NCBI GenBank assembly: GCA_902789795.1
Contig: CADAPM010000004.1
Span: forward strand, 186,001 to 250,000
Direction of reading: 5' to 3'
DNA from: an uncultured Eubacteriales bacterium
Lineage (GTDB): Bacteria > Bacillota > Clostridia > Christensenellales > Aristaeellaceae
Length of the DNA: 64,000 bases
Positions 41,530-50,700 of this stretch are shown here, piece by piece. The notes under the pieces were generated by a model that saw only the letters and a program-made list of their open reading frames with translations, had not been told where the DNA came from and did no database searches. A program made the position numbers and the translations under genes. The first letter of the stretch is position 1, and every line of letters starts with the position of its first letter.

Positions 41530-42494
41530 TTCTTGGTTTCCTCCACGATGGTCTGCAGCAGCACATTCAGCACTGCCTGGGTATTGACGTTGGATGCCCG
41601 CTGCTGCTCCGCCTCGATCACGAGAGCGAGCACACGGGCCAGCCGGGCCGGATAGGCTTCCGGCCAGGCAATGGACATGTCCGGGCTGTCGAGACCGCGC
41701 ATGCACAGTCGGAGCTCCCGCTCCAGGATGCTTAAAAAGCGGTCAAAATCGTCCTTGAGGTCTTTGAGCTTGTACTCGACGCCGGGGATCTCCTCTTCCT
41801 CCGCCAGCTGGAATACGGTGTCATAGGCCAGGGTGCGCAGGGAGCGGTCGGTCTCGTCCGCGCTCAGGGTCAGGGCCAGGCCCGGGCTCCCGTCGCTCAG
41901 CCGCGCGCTCTCCCGGGCGGCGTACTCGTCGAGGCCACGGCCCTGCAGCCAATTTGTCAGGGCCTCCTGGGCCATGGGCGCCAGGCGCACGGTGATCACG
42001 CGCGAGCGGATGGTATTCAGGATCCGCGTCTCATAGGCGGTGGTCAGGATGAAGTGCGTCTCGGGCGGGTGCTCCTCCAGGTTTTTGAGCAGGCTGTTCT
42101 GGGCCTGGGGCGTCAGCCGGTCGGCGTCGTCCAGCAGCACCACCCGGCGGTCGCTTTCCAGGGCGTGGGACTGCAGCGCGCTCAGGATGCCGCGGATCTC
42201 CTCCACGCCGATGCTCTTCTTTTTCGTCTCCGCGGGCGTCAGCAGGTCGGGGTGCGTGCCGTCATGCACCCTTTTGCAGCCTTTGCACTGCCCGCAGGGG
42301 CGCTGCTCCGGGGCGGGCGCTTCGCAGAGCAGGGCTTGTGCCAGCTGCTCAGCCAGGGCGGATTTCCCCATGCCGGGGCCGCCGCAGATCAGAACGCAGC
42401 CGGGAAATACACCCCGCCTGAGCTCGCGGATCAGCGCGGCGATGCTGCTGCCGCGCGCCTCAAAGTCGGTGAGGACGGGATCAGAATTTGACAA
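41514..42494 (-). CDS. holB: DNA polymerase III delta' subunit
   Basis: A 326-residue clamp-loader subunit. The P-loop region reads GGPGMGKSALAEQL, a four-cysteine zinc module follows (CGQCKGCKRVHDGTHPDLL with the first Cys upstream), and the sensor block is DADRLTPQAQNSLLKNLEE. The order darA-holB-ricT equals that of Bacillus. Overlaps its neighbours on both sides. Confidence 0.93.
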   Translation of the reverse strand: MSNSDPVLTDFEARGSSIAALIRELRRGVFPGCVLICGGPGMGKSALAEQLAQALLCEAPAPEQRPCGQCKGCKRVHDGTHPDLLTPAETKKKSIGVEEIRGILSALQSHALESDRRVVLLDDADRLTPQAQNSLLKNLEEHPPETHFILTTAYETRILNTIRSRVITVRLAPMAQEALTNWLQGRGLDEYAARESARLSDGSPGLALTLSADETDRSLRTLAYDTVFQLAEEEEIPGVEYKLKDLKDDFDRFLSILERELRLCMRGLDSPDMSIAWPEAYPARLARVLALVIEAEQQRASNVNTQAVLNVLLQTIVEETKKWRSS

Positions 42495-42813
42495 ACTGAT
42501 CCACGGACAGTACGAATACCGTCGCGCCTCCGACAGTCACTTCGATGGGGTAGGAGGTATACATGCCCGAAGACACGCTGCTCATGCTGACCGGCGCGCT
42601 GGCCATCTGCTTGCGGCTCTTGCACACCTTTTCGATGATGCCCATGCACTCGTCGAAGCGCTCTTCGGAAAGGCCGATCAGCAGCGTGGTGTTGCCGGAT
42701 TTCAGGAAGCCGCCGGTGGTGGCCAGCTTCGTCACGCCGAAGTTCTGGTCCATCAGTTCGCCGACCAGGCGGCCCGCGTCTTCATCCTGTACGATGGTAA
42801 TGATCAGTTTCAT
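42481..42813 (-). CDS. darA: Cyclic-di-AMP receptor, PII-like
   Basis: A 110-residue PII-like protein of the DarA/PstA/YaaQ family, which binds cyclic di-AMP. It begins KLIITIVQDEDAGRLVGEL and contains TKLATTGGFLKSGNTTLL, the family signature in the ligand loop. The ATG at 42813 was chosen over an upstream in-frame codon because it gives the standard length and N-terminus. It overlaps holB by 14 bases. Confidence 0.92.
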   Translation of the reverse strand: MKLIITIVQDEDAGRLVGELMDQNFGVTKLATTGGFLKSGNTTLLIGLSEERFDECMGIIEKVCKSRKQMASAPVSMSSVSSGMYTSYPIEVTVGGATVFVLSVDQFVKF

Positions 42814-42909
42814 GGGAAAGTCCTCCAGTCCGGAAGTTTCGGGTCTTTCAGTACAAAGATTATTATAGCACGAAGTATATCCGCTGCGCAAGCCGCATTC
42901 TTGGGGCGG

Positions 42910-43659
42910 TCACGGGATCAGCCGGCCCCGGAGGGCGGCGCTCAGGGCGGGGGAGGAGGGCGCCTCGTCCGTGATCACGTACTGGACGTCCGTGGGTGCG
43001 GCCAGGTGCCACAGGAAGGCCTTGTCGAACTTGGAGCTGTCGCACAAAAGCACCTGGCAGTCGGAGTGCTTCATCATCGCCTGGTTGACCTCGACGACCC
43101 GGCTTTCGATGCTGGTGATGCCGTATTCCGCGCTCAGCCCGCTGCAGGAGAAGAAGTGCAGGTCCGCGTGGTACTGGGCCACGGCGGCCACCGCTGCATG
43201 GCCGCAGAGGATGCTGTTCTCGAACACATAGCCCCCCGTCAGGTGGACGCTGGCGGAGGTGCTCTGGAGCAGCAGCCGCATCATGGTCAGGCTGTTGGTG
43301 ATCACCGTCAGTTTTTTCAGCCGCTGGAAATAGGGGATCAGGTGGTGGCAGGTCGTGCTGCTGTCGATGAAGAGGCTGATATCGTCGTGCAGCAGCTGGG
43401 CGGCCTTGGCGGCGATCACGGCCTTTTTGTCGCCGTTCGTCTTCTCGCGCACGAAGTCCGGGATATCCTTGTCAGTGCCGGAGGAGAGCATGGCGCCGCC
43501 CCACACCCGGTGGATCAGGCCGGCCTTGTCCATCATCTCCAGGTCCCGCCTAATGGTGGCCTCGCTCACATACAGGTGCTTCTGCAGGTACTGGACCGTC
43601 GCGCTGCCGCGCTGGCTCAGGATCGCATAGATCTCGTCATATCGTTCTTTCTGCAGCAT
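42910..43659 (-). CDS. DeoR-family transcriptional regulator
   Basis: A 249-residue repressor-type protein. The DeoR helix-turn-helix is VQYLQKHLYVSEATIRRDLEMMDKAGLIHR. The C-terminal sugar-phosphate-binding domain (SIS-like DeoRC) follows, with GAMLSSGTD, DSSTTCHHLIPYF and LLCDSSKF. Such regulators sense phosphorylated sugars, but the ligand is unknown. The start at 43659 follows AAAGGCGG. No sugar-use operon lies next to it; the divergent neighbour is a hydrolase gene. Confidence 0.88.
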   Translation of the reverse strand: MLQKERYDEIYAILSQRGSATVQYLQKHLYVSEATIRRDLEMMDKAGLIHRVWGGAMLSSGTDKDIPDFVREKTNGDKKAVIAAKAAQLLHDDISLFIDSSTTCHHLIPYFQRLKKLTVITNSLTMMRLLLQSTSASVHLTGGYVFENSILCGHAAVAAVAQYHADLHFFSCSGLSAEYGITSIESRVVEVNQAMMKHSDCQVLLCDSSKFDKAFLWHLAAPTDVQYVITDEAPSSPALSAALRGRLIP

Positions 43660-43765
43660 ATAGGGACCGCCTTTGATCGAATTTGATTGAATTTTATCAT
43701 ATTTTCTGAAAAAATCAAGCAATATTTCATTTTTTCCGCCGGACCATGCGGCGAGCGGCGATCTC

Positions 43766-43774
43766 TGCTATAAT
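43766..43774 (+). promoter_or_regulatory. Extended -10 promoter of the hydrolase gene
   Basis: TGCTATAAT is an extended -10 box 97 bases before the start at 43871. No clear -35 box is seen. Confidence 0.5.
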
Positions 43775-43870
43775 AAAACCAACGCGAACCGGAAATGAAT
43801 ATGTGCCTGTTGTTTGTATTTCCGGGGCGGAAATTCAGGACCTCCTGAACATTGAGAAAGGGGTATCAGC

Positions 43871-45829
43871 ATGAAACGGAAGATCTCTCTGTCTACTGTA
43901 GCGATCATCGCTATCGCCATTGCCGTCGCGGTCACATTCCTGACGGTCATCGGCACGGACACGGCCTGGGGCAAGGTCCGGGTGGAAAAAATGGTCCTGT
44001 CCTCCGCTGACGGCGACGTCGTGAATGCCATGCTGTACAGGCCGCGCACCGCCACGGCGGAAAATCCCGCGCCGGCGGTCGTATTGTATCATGGCGGCAA
44101 CGACATGCTGGAGCACACCGGCACCTACGCCCTGGAGCTGGCGCGCCGCGGCTTTGTGGTCGTCAACTTCGACTATCAGGGCTCCCATGATTCCGACTAC
44201 GCCACCGCCACCTCCGTGGGTGAGAAGAACGCCTGCGGCGATACCATCTACAACACGCTGTCCAGCTACAATTTCGTGCAGCAGGACAATATCGCGGTCT
44301 TCGGCCACTCCATGGGCGGCGGCTATGCCAGCCGGTTCGCGGCGGCCTATGCCGACCATGTGCACCTCCTGTTCCACCTGGGCTCCGCCGTGGCGGCCGA
44401 TCCGGGCAATTACAACTATGTGACCGTGGTAGGCGACTCTGACGAGAGCGCCCTGAAGCGTACCACCGTGCTGGATCCGGCCACCGGCCGCACCAGCCAG
44501 GACATTCACAAGTATTACAATAACCCCGCCATCGCCGAGGCCTGGGGCGAGCCGGCGGGCTGCATCGTGCCCAGCAAGCAGTACCATGTGACGGGCACCG
44601 ACGGCAAGGAATACCTGCGCGTGTTCTATCTGCCCTCCGCCATCCATGCGTACTACAACGTGAACAACGAAGCTGTCAAGCAGATCATCTTCGGCTTCAT
44701 CCTGGGCATGGACGGCTACGGCAACATCGACAATGTGGACCTGACGGACGAGGTCAACGGCTACAAGAAGATCTCGACGGTCTGGCAGTGGAAGGACTTC
44801 GGCTGGATCCTCGAATACCTGGAGATCTGCGCGCTCATGTTCCTGACGGCCTCCAAGCTGATCGGCGGCAAGTTCTTCAAGTCCCTGGAGCTCAAGCCCA
44901 CGCCCGTGTACGGCGTCAAGCGCCGCAGCGTGCAGTGGTTCGCCTTCCTGGTGCTGTTGCTCATCCTGCCCCCGCTCCTCTACCTGCCGGGCGTGAAGGC
45001 GGCTGAGATCGGCCTGTTCCCCACCGCCTACAATACCGATAACCCCGTGACCAAGATCGCCACCGACTCCCTGATCAAGACGAAGTGGACTGACGCGAAC
45101 GGCGTCGCGCACAGCATCTGGCTCTTGGGCGGTACGTCCAACGTCTACGTGGAATGGCAGTGGCTGACCGCCTTCGCGATGCTGGTGCTCTTCCTGGTCT
45201 ACTACTTCGTCTGGGGCCGCAAGGCGGGCGAGAACTATCGCAGCCTGGGCTTCGCCACCACGGAGACCAAGGCCTTCAGCCTGGGATACATCCTGAAGGC
45301 GCTGCTGTTCGGCATTTCGGTCGTGGGCAGCGGCTACCTGCTGATGGGCTTCATCGGCAAGTTCACCCAGCAGGGCCTGCACATCAACACGCTGCAGATG
45401 AGCAACCTCTCCCGCAAGCGTCTCATGTGCTGGGTGGTCTACTTCGTCTACCTGATCCCGTACTTCCTCTGCAACCATCTGGCGGTGAAGTCCCTGGGCA
45501 TCAAGTATGACGGCACGCGCAAGAACCTGTTCATGAACGTGCTCAAGACCACGGCCCTCACCATCGGCGGCCTGCTGGTGTTCTACATCATCTTCGCGCT
45601 GCAGCTCAAATACACCCACACCGTCATGGAAGGCTTCCGCACCGGCATCCTGTACGCCTACGGCCTGGCCATCCTGCCGCTGACCATCGGCATCACGGTC
45701 GGTAACGCGCTGAACATCTACATCTCCTCCAAGACCCGCACCGTATGGCCCGGCCTGTTCACCGCCGTGCTCTGGGGCGTCTGGACGCTGTGCTCCGCGG
45801 GCGGCATGACCAACAATCTGATCTTCTGA
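43871..45829 (+). CDS. Alpha/beta hydrolase fused to a multi-helix membrane domain
   Basis: A 652-residue protein. Residues 12-32 form an N-terminal helix. Residues about 40-285 are an alpha/beta hydrolase: oxyanion region VVLYHGGNDML, nucleophile elbow FGHSMGGGYAS, and a late SAIHAYYN with a possible catalytic His. The rest (about 320-650) has eight or so membrane helices, some separated by a 70-residue outer segment. The combination looks like a membrane-embedded esterase or peptidase with an unknown transport or acyl-transfer partner domain. A heptamer-repeat element starts three bases after the stop. Confidence 0.75.
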   Translation: MKRKISLSTVAIIAIAIAVAVTFLTVIGTDTAWGKVRVEKMVLSSADGDVVNAMLYRPRTATAENPAPAVVLYHGGNDMLEHTGTYALELARRGFVVVNFDYQGSHDSDYATATSVGEKNACGDTIYNTLSSYNFVQQDNIAVFGHSMGGGYASRFAAAYADHVHLLFHLGSAVAADPGNYNYVTVVGDSDESALKRTTVLDPATGRTSQDIHKYYNNPAIAEAWGEPAGCIVPSKQYHVTGTDGKEYLRVFYLPSAIHAYYNVNNEAVKQIIFGFILGMDGYGNIDNVDLTDEVNGYKKISTVWQWKDFGWILEYLEICALMFLTASKLIGGKFFKSLELKPTPVYGVKRRSVQWFAFLVLLLILPPLLYLPGVKAAEIGLFPTAYNTDNPVTKIATDSLIKTKWTDANGVAHSIWLLGGTSNVYVEWQWLTAFAMLVLFLVYYFVWGRKAGENYRSLGFATTETKAFSLGYILKALLFGISVVGSGYLLMGFIGKFTQQGLHINTLQMSNLSRKRLMCWVVYFVYLIPYFLCNHLAVKSLGIKYDGTRKNLFMNVLKTTALTIGGLLVFYIIFALQLKYTHTVMEGFRTGILYAYGLAILPLTIGITVGNALNIYISSKTRTVWPGLFTAVLWGVWTLCSAGGMTNNLIF

Positions 45830-45831
45830 CG

Positions 45832-46080
45832 GAATTATGAATTAGGAATGAGGAATTATGAATTATAAAGCGTTATTCTTAACGTGGAGTTGATTCCGCA
45901 TTCCCAACTAATCTTTACTACCTCAACCATACACAAAAAACAAGCATGTCATCCTGATCTGCCCCTCAAAGCGGTGGGATGACATGCTTTTTGCTTTATT
46001 ATTCTGCTGCGCGGTGCTGCCCTTTTACAGCACCACTAAATCCATAATTCCTAATTCCTCATTCCTAATTCCTAATTGAG
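45832..46080. repeat. Heptamer-armed inverted repeat element, family 3
   Basis: The left arm (45832-45868) is made of 7-mers of the type GAATTAT/GAATTAG/GAATGAG. The right arm (46042-46080) is the inverted complement (CCTAATT, CCTCATT, CATAATT). The core of about 170 bases contains a strong terminator-like hairpin. It fills the gap between two convergent genes, and the minus-strand ABC gene ends two bases after it. Confidence 0.85.
45942..45989. terminator. Bidirectional terminator inside the family 3 element
   Basis: A perfect 13-bp stem AAGCATGTCATCC/GGATGACATGCTT (45942-45954 with 45977-45989), with an A run before and a T run after it. Confidence 0.85.
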
Positions 46081-46081
46081 T

Positions 46082-48724
46082 TTACTCCGTTCTCAGCGCC
46101 ACGACGGGGTCCTTTTTCGCGGCGATGCGGGAGGGGATCGCGCCGGCGATGATGGTCAGCACCACGCTGATGACGACCAGGATGGCCGCTCCGGCTGCGG
46201 GCAGGAGGGCGGCGGCGTTCAGGTCTGTCAGGCTGTGGATGGCCGCGTTGATGGGGAAGGTCAGGAGCCACGAGACCAGCACACCCAGGAGGCCCGCGCA
46301 CAGGCCGATGATCAGCGTCTCGGCGGTGAACACGCGGGAGATATCGCGCTTGGAAGCACCCAGGGCGCGCAGGATGCCGATCTCCTTGGTGCGCTCCAGC
46401 ACGCTGATGTAGGTGATGATGCCGATCATGATGGAGGACACGATCAGGGACACGGACACGAAGGCGATCAGCACGTAGGAGATGGCGTCCACGATGGTGG
46501 TGACGGAGCTCATGAGCGTGGCCACATAGTCGCTGTAGCGGATCACGCTGCCCTCGTGGCCTTCCTTCATCATGCGCTCGTTGTACGCGTCGATCAGGGC
46601 GGAGATCTTCGCCTTGCTCTCGAAGTCCTTGGGATAGATGCGGATGGAGGAGGGCGCGGAGAGCTCCGCGGCGCTGAGCTTGCCCAGGTTGCCCTCATAG
46701 GTGGCCTGGGTCTTCTGCTTTTCCATCTGCTCCTTCATCATCTCCAGGATGCGCTCCTCGCTCATCAGCTTCACCATGGCGCGGATGGATGCGGCCTGGG
46801 CGGGGGGCAGGGTGTCCAGGTACTGGTCCAGCAGCTCCATGGAGACTTCCATGTCCACGCCGCCGTCGAAGCGGATGCCGGTAAAGATGTCCGTCTCCGG
46901 GTTCTCCTTCTGGGCCTTCACGGCGGCGGTCTCATTGTTGGCGTTCACCACGTACTCGGTCAGGGCGTGGGTGTAGCCGATGCCGCCGGCGGTGAAGGCC
47001 GCGATCAGGGACTGGCTGTTGCTGCGGGCGATGCCGGTCACCTTCAGGGGGATGGCCTTGTCGAGCAGCGCGGCCAGCTTGTCGGGGTCGTTCTCGACGG
47101 AGGTCCAGACGCCGGCGGCGTTCTTCTCGTAGAGGTCGCCGGGCAGCACCAGCTTGAAGGTGAGACCCAGCAGCTCGTCGTAGGAGTAGCTTACCTCCTC
47201 GGCGGTCTCGGTGGGCTTGCCGGACATCAGGCTGCCGAACATCTGCGTGACCTCGCTCTGGTCCCGGAGGCCCAGGGTGAACAGAGCCAGGTCGCTCAGG
47301 TCGTCGTTCTCACCGGTCACGATCAGCAGCTCGTCGTAGCTCTCGGGCAGCCGCCCCGCCAGCAGCTCATAGCGCGAGCTGTTCAGGCTGTTGAGCTCCC
47401 GGAAGGCGTCCAGGTTGTACACGCTCATGAGTTGGGACATGCCGCCGATGCCGGTGGTGGAGACCATGGAGCTCATGTCGCTCATCATGGAGGTGTTGGT
47501 CATGGTGTCGATCAGGGTGCTGGGGTTCACCCGCAGGGTGCCGCCCACGGCGTGCTCGTTGTAGATCACGGGCACCGTCTCGTACTGATAGCTGATGCCG
47601 GAGACCAGGCCGTCCAGGTCCTGGGTGCTGTCCAGGTACTCCTTGAAGCGGGAAAGGTCGTTCTCCTCCACCTGGGAGACCATGCTGTTCAGGAACTCCC
47701 CGGCGATGTTGCTGGAGTAGACGCGCCCGGGCTCGTGCTTCACGTTGGAGGCGGGGAGGCTGCCCATCATGGCCATCAGCATGTTGGAGCTGTCCGCGCT
47801 CTCGGACTCGATGGACAAAGGATAGACCGACAGCGTGTCCTCCTCGATGCTCTTGATATAGTTGTTGACGCCGTTGGACAGGGCCAGGATCAGCGCGATG
47901 CCGATGATGCCGATGCTGCCCGCCAGCGCCACCAGCAGGGTGCGGCCCTTCTTGGTGAGCAGGTTGTTGAGGGACAGCCTAAAGGCGGTGCCGAAGCTCA
48001 TGGAGGTGCGCCCGGCGGCGGGCGGCGCGGCGGCCTCCTCCTGGCCGTCAAAGGGATCCGTATCGTCGATGATGCGCCCGTCCAGCAGGCGCACGGTGCG
48101 GGTCGCGTAGCGCTCCGCCAGGTCGGGGTTGTGGGTGACCATGATCACCAGCCGGTCCTGGGCGATCTCGCTGAGGGCCTGCATGATCTGCTCGCTGGTC
48201 TCGCTGTCCAGAGCGCCGGTGGGCTCGTCGGCCAGGATGATCTCCGGGTCGTTTACCAGGGCGCGGGCGATGGCGACGCGCTGCATCTGCCCGCCGCTCA
48301 TCTCCGTGGGCTTCTTGTGCAATTGGTCCGCGAGGCCCACCTTCCGGAGGGCTGCCTCGGCGCGCTCCCGCCGCTCTTTGAGGCCGACGCCGGATAAGGT
48401 CAGCGCCAGCTCCACGTTGGAGAGCACGGTCTGATGCGGGATCAGGTGGTAGCTCTGGAAGACGAAGCCCACCGAGTGGTTGCGGTAGCTGTCCCAGTCC
48501 CGGTCTAAATAGTCCCGGGTGGAGCGGCCCTTGATCATCAGGTCGCCCTCCGAATACCGGTCCAGCCCGCCGATGATGTTGAGCAGCGTGGTCTTTCCGC
48601 AGCCCGACGGCCCCAGCACGGCCACGAACTCGTTCTTCCTGAAGCTGATGTCCACCCCGCGCAGGGCTTCCACGGTAAAGTCGCCGGTGATATAGCGTTT
48701 ATGGATGTTCTTGAGCGTCAGCAT
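46082..48724 (-). CDS. MacB-like ABC transporter: ATPase fused to FtsX-type permease
   Basis: An 880-residue fusion. Residues 1-225 are an ATPase of the LolD/MacB class: [27 protein letters not shown]-like [16 protein letters not shown], and [16 protein letters not shown] helix near residue 265 is followed by a 450-residue outer domain (MacB periplasmic-core-like) and the FtsX block of three helices at the end ([21 protein letters not shown], then [19 protein letters not shown]). Such exporters act on peptides, drugs or lipoproteins at the envelope. The ATG at 48724 follows GAGGAG. Confidence 0.9.
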   Translation of the reverse strand: MLTLKNIHKRYITGDFTVEALRGVDISFRKNEFVAVLGPSGCGKTTLLNIIGGLDRYSEGDLMIKGRSTRDYLDRDWDSYRNHSVGFVFQSYHLIPHQTVLSNVELALTLSGVGLKERRERAEAALRKVGLADQLHKKPTEMSGGQMQRVAIARALVNDPEIILADEPTGALDSETSEQIMQALSEIAQDRLVIMVTHNPDLAERYATRTVRLLDGRIIDDTDPFDGQEEAAAPPAAGRTSMSFGTAFRLSLNNLLTKKGRTLLVALAGSIGIIGIALILALSNGVNNYIKSIEEDTLSVYPLSIESESADSSNMLMAMMGSLPASNVKHEPGRVYSSNIAGEFLNSMVSQVEENDLSRFKEYLDSTQDLDGLVSGISYQYETVPVIYNEHAVGGTLRVNPSTLIDTMTNTSMMSDMSSMVSTTGIGGMSQLMSVYNLDAFRELNSLNSSRYELLAGRLPESYDELLIVTGENDDLSDLALFTLGLRDQSEVTQMFGSLMSGKPTETAEEVSYSYDELLGLTFKLVLPGDLYEKNAAGVWTSVENDPDKLAALLDKAIPLKVTGIARSNSQSLIAAFTAGGIGYTHALTEYVVNANNETAAVKAQKENPETDIFTGIRFDGGVDMEVSMELLDQYLDTLPPAQAASIRAMVKLMSEERILEMMKEQMEKQKTQATYEGNLGKLSAAELSAPSSIRIYPKDFESKAKISALIDAYNERMMKEGHEGSVIRYSDYVATLMSSVTTIVDAISYVLIAFVSVSLIVSSIMIGIITYISVLERTKEIGILRALGASKRDISRVFTAETLIIGLCAGLLGVLVSWLLTFPINAAIHSLTDLNAAALLPAAGAAILVVISVVLTIIAGAIPSRIAAKKDPVVALRTE

Positions 48725-48783
48725 GGGCTCGCTCCTCTCCCGATCGGTCATGATTCTGCTGAAAACGAACTTCCAGCACTATC

Positions 48784-48812
48784 ATTATCTACGGCCGGCG
48801 CTTCCCTGTCAA
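48784..48812 (-). promoter_or_regulatory. Promoter of the MacB-like transporter
   Basis: On the minus strand TTGACA (48807-48812) lies 17 bases from GATAAT (48784-48789). It lies just outside the left terminal repeat of the neighbouring element. Confidence 0.75.
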
Positions 48813-48843
48813 CCGAACAAAAGGGCCGAAAAAGTGGCAGGGA

Positions 48844-48897
48844 CCGGACGGATGGACGCATCAAAACCATGATTTTCATCCAGCGCGTCAGTTTTTT
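48844..48897 (+). repeat. Left terminal inverted repeat
   Basis: Starts CCGGACGGATGG and ends CAGTTTTTT. The stop codon of the 78-residue protein gene (48888-48890) lies inside it. The 11-base middle (48867-48877) is the only divergent part compared with the right repeat. Confidence 0.8.
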
Positions 48898-49124
48898 TGC
48901 CGGGCTTCTGTCATACCTGCCAGGTAGGTATAGAGCGCTGACAGCAGGCCGCGCATCAGCGGATGCCCCTTCCAGCGCAGATCGGTTACTCTCATATCCT
49001 CTGCGGCGGCCAGCCACCACGCTTCTGCTCCGGGTTCCTGCGAGCCCGGGGGATCATGGTGCTCGGCCAGGTATTGCCAGACTTCCTGAAGGATCCTGAA
49101 TTCATCGTCTGTGAGTCTGTTCAT
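48888..49124 (-). CDS. 78-residue protein inside the TIR-bounded element
   Basis: A small, mostly helical protein: an acidic N-terminal half (NRLTDDEFRILQEVWQYLAE), then WWLAAAEDMRVTDLRWKG and a hydrophobic MRGLLSALYTYLAGM. The length and the helix-rich, Trp-rich character resemble small accessory proteins of phage-like elements, but no family is recognised. It starts 10 bases after the helicase stop and its stop codon uses bases of the left terminal repeat. GGAG lies 13 bases before the ATG. Confidence 0.55.
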   Translation of the reverse strand: MNRLTDDEFRILQEVWQYLAEHHDPPGSQEPGAEAWWLAAAEDMRVTDLRWKGHPLMRGLLSALYTYLAGMTEARQKN

Positions 49125-49134
49125 CGTCGTTCTG

Positions 49135-50499
49135 TCACTCCTGGTCTTCTGTGGGCTCCGGCTGTCCCCAGCCGCTGTTCAGGGAAGAAAGGGGCAGCGC
49201 CGGGCCCATGCCCCTGAAGCCCCGGACCTCCCGCATGTCACGGGTGAGCAGGTGGTTGGTGTAGGTGATGCCCAGCTCCTCCTGATGGGCGACGAAGAAT
49301 TCGGTCAGAGTCTTGTTTTTGACGGGTGGATAAGCGTTTTGATAGCACCAGTATTGGTACAGCCTGCCCAGGTCCCTGGAATAGATCCTGGCATTCGGGT
49401 CGAACCGGAGGTAGCCCTTTGCTTCCAGGAACAGGAGGATGTTATTGGAGCTGCGTTTGGCGTTTTCCCTGCTCAATCTGGAACGCTCGCTCTCCGTAAA
49501 GCGGAAGCCGTTGGCGGCGAGCCGCTTCAGGCCCTCGAAGGCCCAGTTGAAGATGCCGGGGAGCTCCTCACACAGCTTGTCGGAAAGGAAGGGGTCATCC
49601 ACCCGATCGGGGCGTTTGCCCCGGGTGGTCAGGATCAGCTGACGGCGGTAGAAGCCGTCGCTGCGGTCGTACAGGCTTTCCAGGTCTCCGTTGGAAAAGG
49701 CCAGCAGCCGGGCGAACATCCAGCCCTGGTAGCTCTGCTTGCCCTTGCGTTCCAGGTCCATCTTGCCCTGGGAGGTCACGATGCTTTTCACATAGTTGGT
49801 CTGCTTCAGGGCTTCCAGGCGCATATCATCGTCGATCATCAGCAGCACATGCTCGATATCTGCGCGGGCGAAGGCATTCTCCGAGACCTTCCCGATGCTG
49901 CCGTCCTTAGCGTTCACGCCGAAGAGCTTGAACAGCACGCTGCCGATCAGGCTTTTGCCTTCCCCGCCGTTGCCTTTGATGATCATCATCTTCTGCCCCG
50001 CGTTGGAAGGAATCAGGCAATAGCCGATGTACTCCTGCAGGGTGGGGATATCCTCTGGCCACAGCAGATCGTTGAGAAAGCGGAGCCAGCGCTCCGGTTC
50101 AGGCGCGCCGGGCGTGTATTCGACCGGGAAGCGGCTGCGCACGATCTCGCTTTTGCCGCTTACGTAGCGGCCGTCCAGGAAGAGGGTGCCGTTCTTCAGG
50201 TGGATGCGGTCCGGCTGCGGAGGCAGGTCGCCTTTGCAGGCCATCATCTGCAGCAGGTCCATGATACTCGTCACCTTCTTCGTAACGCTTGAAAAGGTGT
50301 AAGGCCTGATCATGCGGCAGATCTCCTCCCGGAGGATGTTCAGATCATCCACTCTCCCTTCCGGGGTGAAGAAAGCGTTGGCGGTGAATGCCAGGCGGTG
50401 CGTTGCCAGATAGGCATCGCAGAAACCGGGCTCATTGATGCGCTTTCCGTCAAACCATTCGGGCCATTCGGGGTGCTCAAGGTTACTCTTTTCGGACAT
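49135..50499 (-). CDS. Phage/plasmid P4-type (D5) superfamily 3 helicase
   Basis: A 454-residue protein. Residues about 90-200 resemble the D5_N domain, followed by a superfamily 3 helicase with Walker A MIIKGNGGEGKSLIGSVL, Walker B VLLMIDDDM and the sensor LLAFSNGD. A winged-helix tail (SLSREN to the end) is likely. The N-terminal primase (AEP or TOPRIM) domain found in P4-alpha-like proteins is missing, so it would unwind DNA but needs a host primase. The start at 50499 follows AGGAGG. Such proteins initiate replication of phages, plasmids and satellites. Confidence 0.88.
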   Translation of the reverse strand: MSEKSNLEHPEWPEWFDGKRINEPGFCDAYLATHRLAFTANAFFTPEGRVDDLNILREEICRMIRPYTFSSVTKKVTSIMDLLQMMACKGDLPPQPDRIHLKNGTLFLDGRYVSGKSEIVRSRFPVEYTPGAPEPERWLRFLNDLLWPEDIPTLQEYIGYCLIPSNAGQKMMIIKGNGGEGKSLIGSVLFKLFGVNAKDGSIGKVSENAFARADIEHVLLMIDDDMRLEALKQTNYVKSIVTSQGKMDLERKGKQSYQGWMFARLLAFSNGDLESLYDRSDGFYRRQLILTTRGKRPDRVDDPFLSDKLCEELPGIFNWAFEGLKRLAANGFRFTESERSRLSRENAKRSSNNILLFLEAKGYLRFDPNARIYSRDLGRLYQYWCYQNAYPPVKNKTLTEFFVAHQEELGITYTNHLLTRDMREVRGFRGMGPALPLSSLNSGWGQPEPTEDQE

Positions 50500-50527
50500 A
50501 CATATACCTCCTGTTACCATGTTATAG

Positions 50528-50563
50528 AATAAAATAACAGACGCCGCATCCTTCGATGCAGCG
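50528..50563 (-). terminator. Attenuator-like hairpin in the helicase leader
   Basis: On the minus strand a 9-bp stem with one G-T pair (50542-50550 with 50555-50563, loop GAAG) is followed by TCTGTTATTTTATT. It lies about 30 bases ahead of the helicase ribosome binding site, so it would stop transcription before the gene. A second hairpin CCCG/CGGG lies just upstream of it. Confidence 0.55.
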
Positions 50564-50634
50564 CCTGCCTGCCCGTTTCCTTCGGGCATCTTAAGGTTAG
50601 CATACCCCTATCCTGCTGTAAAGATTCAAAACAG

Positions 50635-50683
50635 GTTCAAAACCCTATCAATTTACGTTCAAAACCCTATCATTTTCGTTCAG
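50635..50683. repeat. Iteron-like direct repeats next to the right terminal repeat
   Basis: GTTCAAAACCCTATCA followed by A/T occurs at 50635 and again at 50657 (spacing 22), and the next GTTCAG starts at 50678. A degenerate partial unit (GATTCAAAACAG) lies at 50623. The spacing of about two DNA turns, next to a replication helicase gene, suggests an origin or initiator-binding site. Confidence 0.6.
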
Positions 50684-50700
50684 CCGCCCTGAGCGCGGGG

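Noticed and set aside
46076-48397. Plus-strand open frame of 773 codons opposite the MacB-like transporter
   Set aside because: The minus-strand gene has full ABC and FtsX motifs; the antisense frame is Gly/His/Gln/Val-rich shadow sequence without a ribosome binding site.
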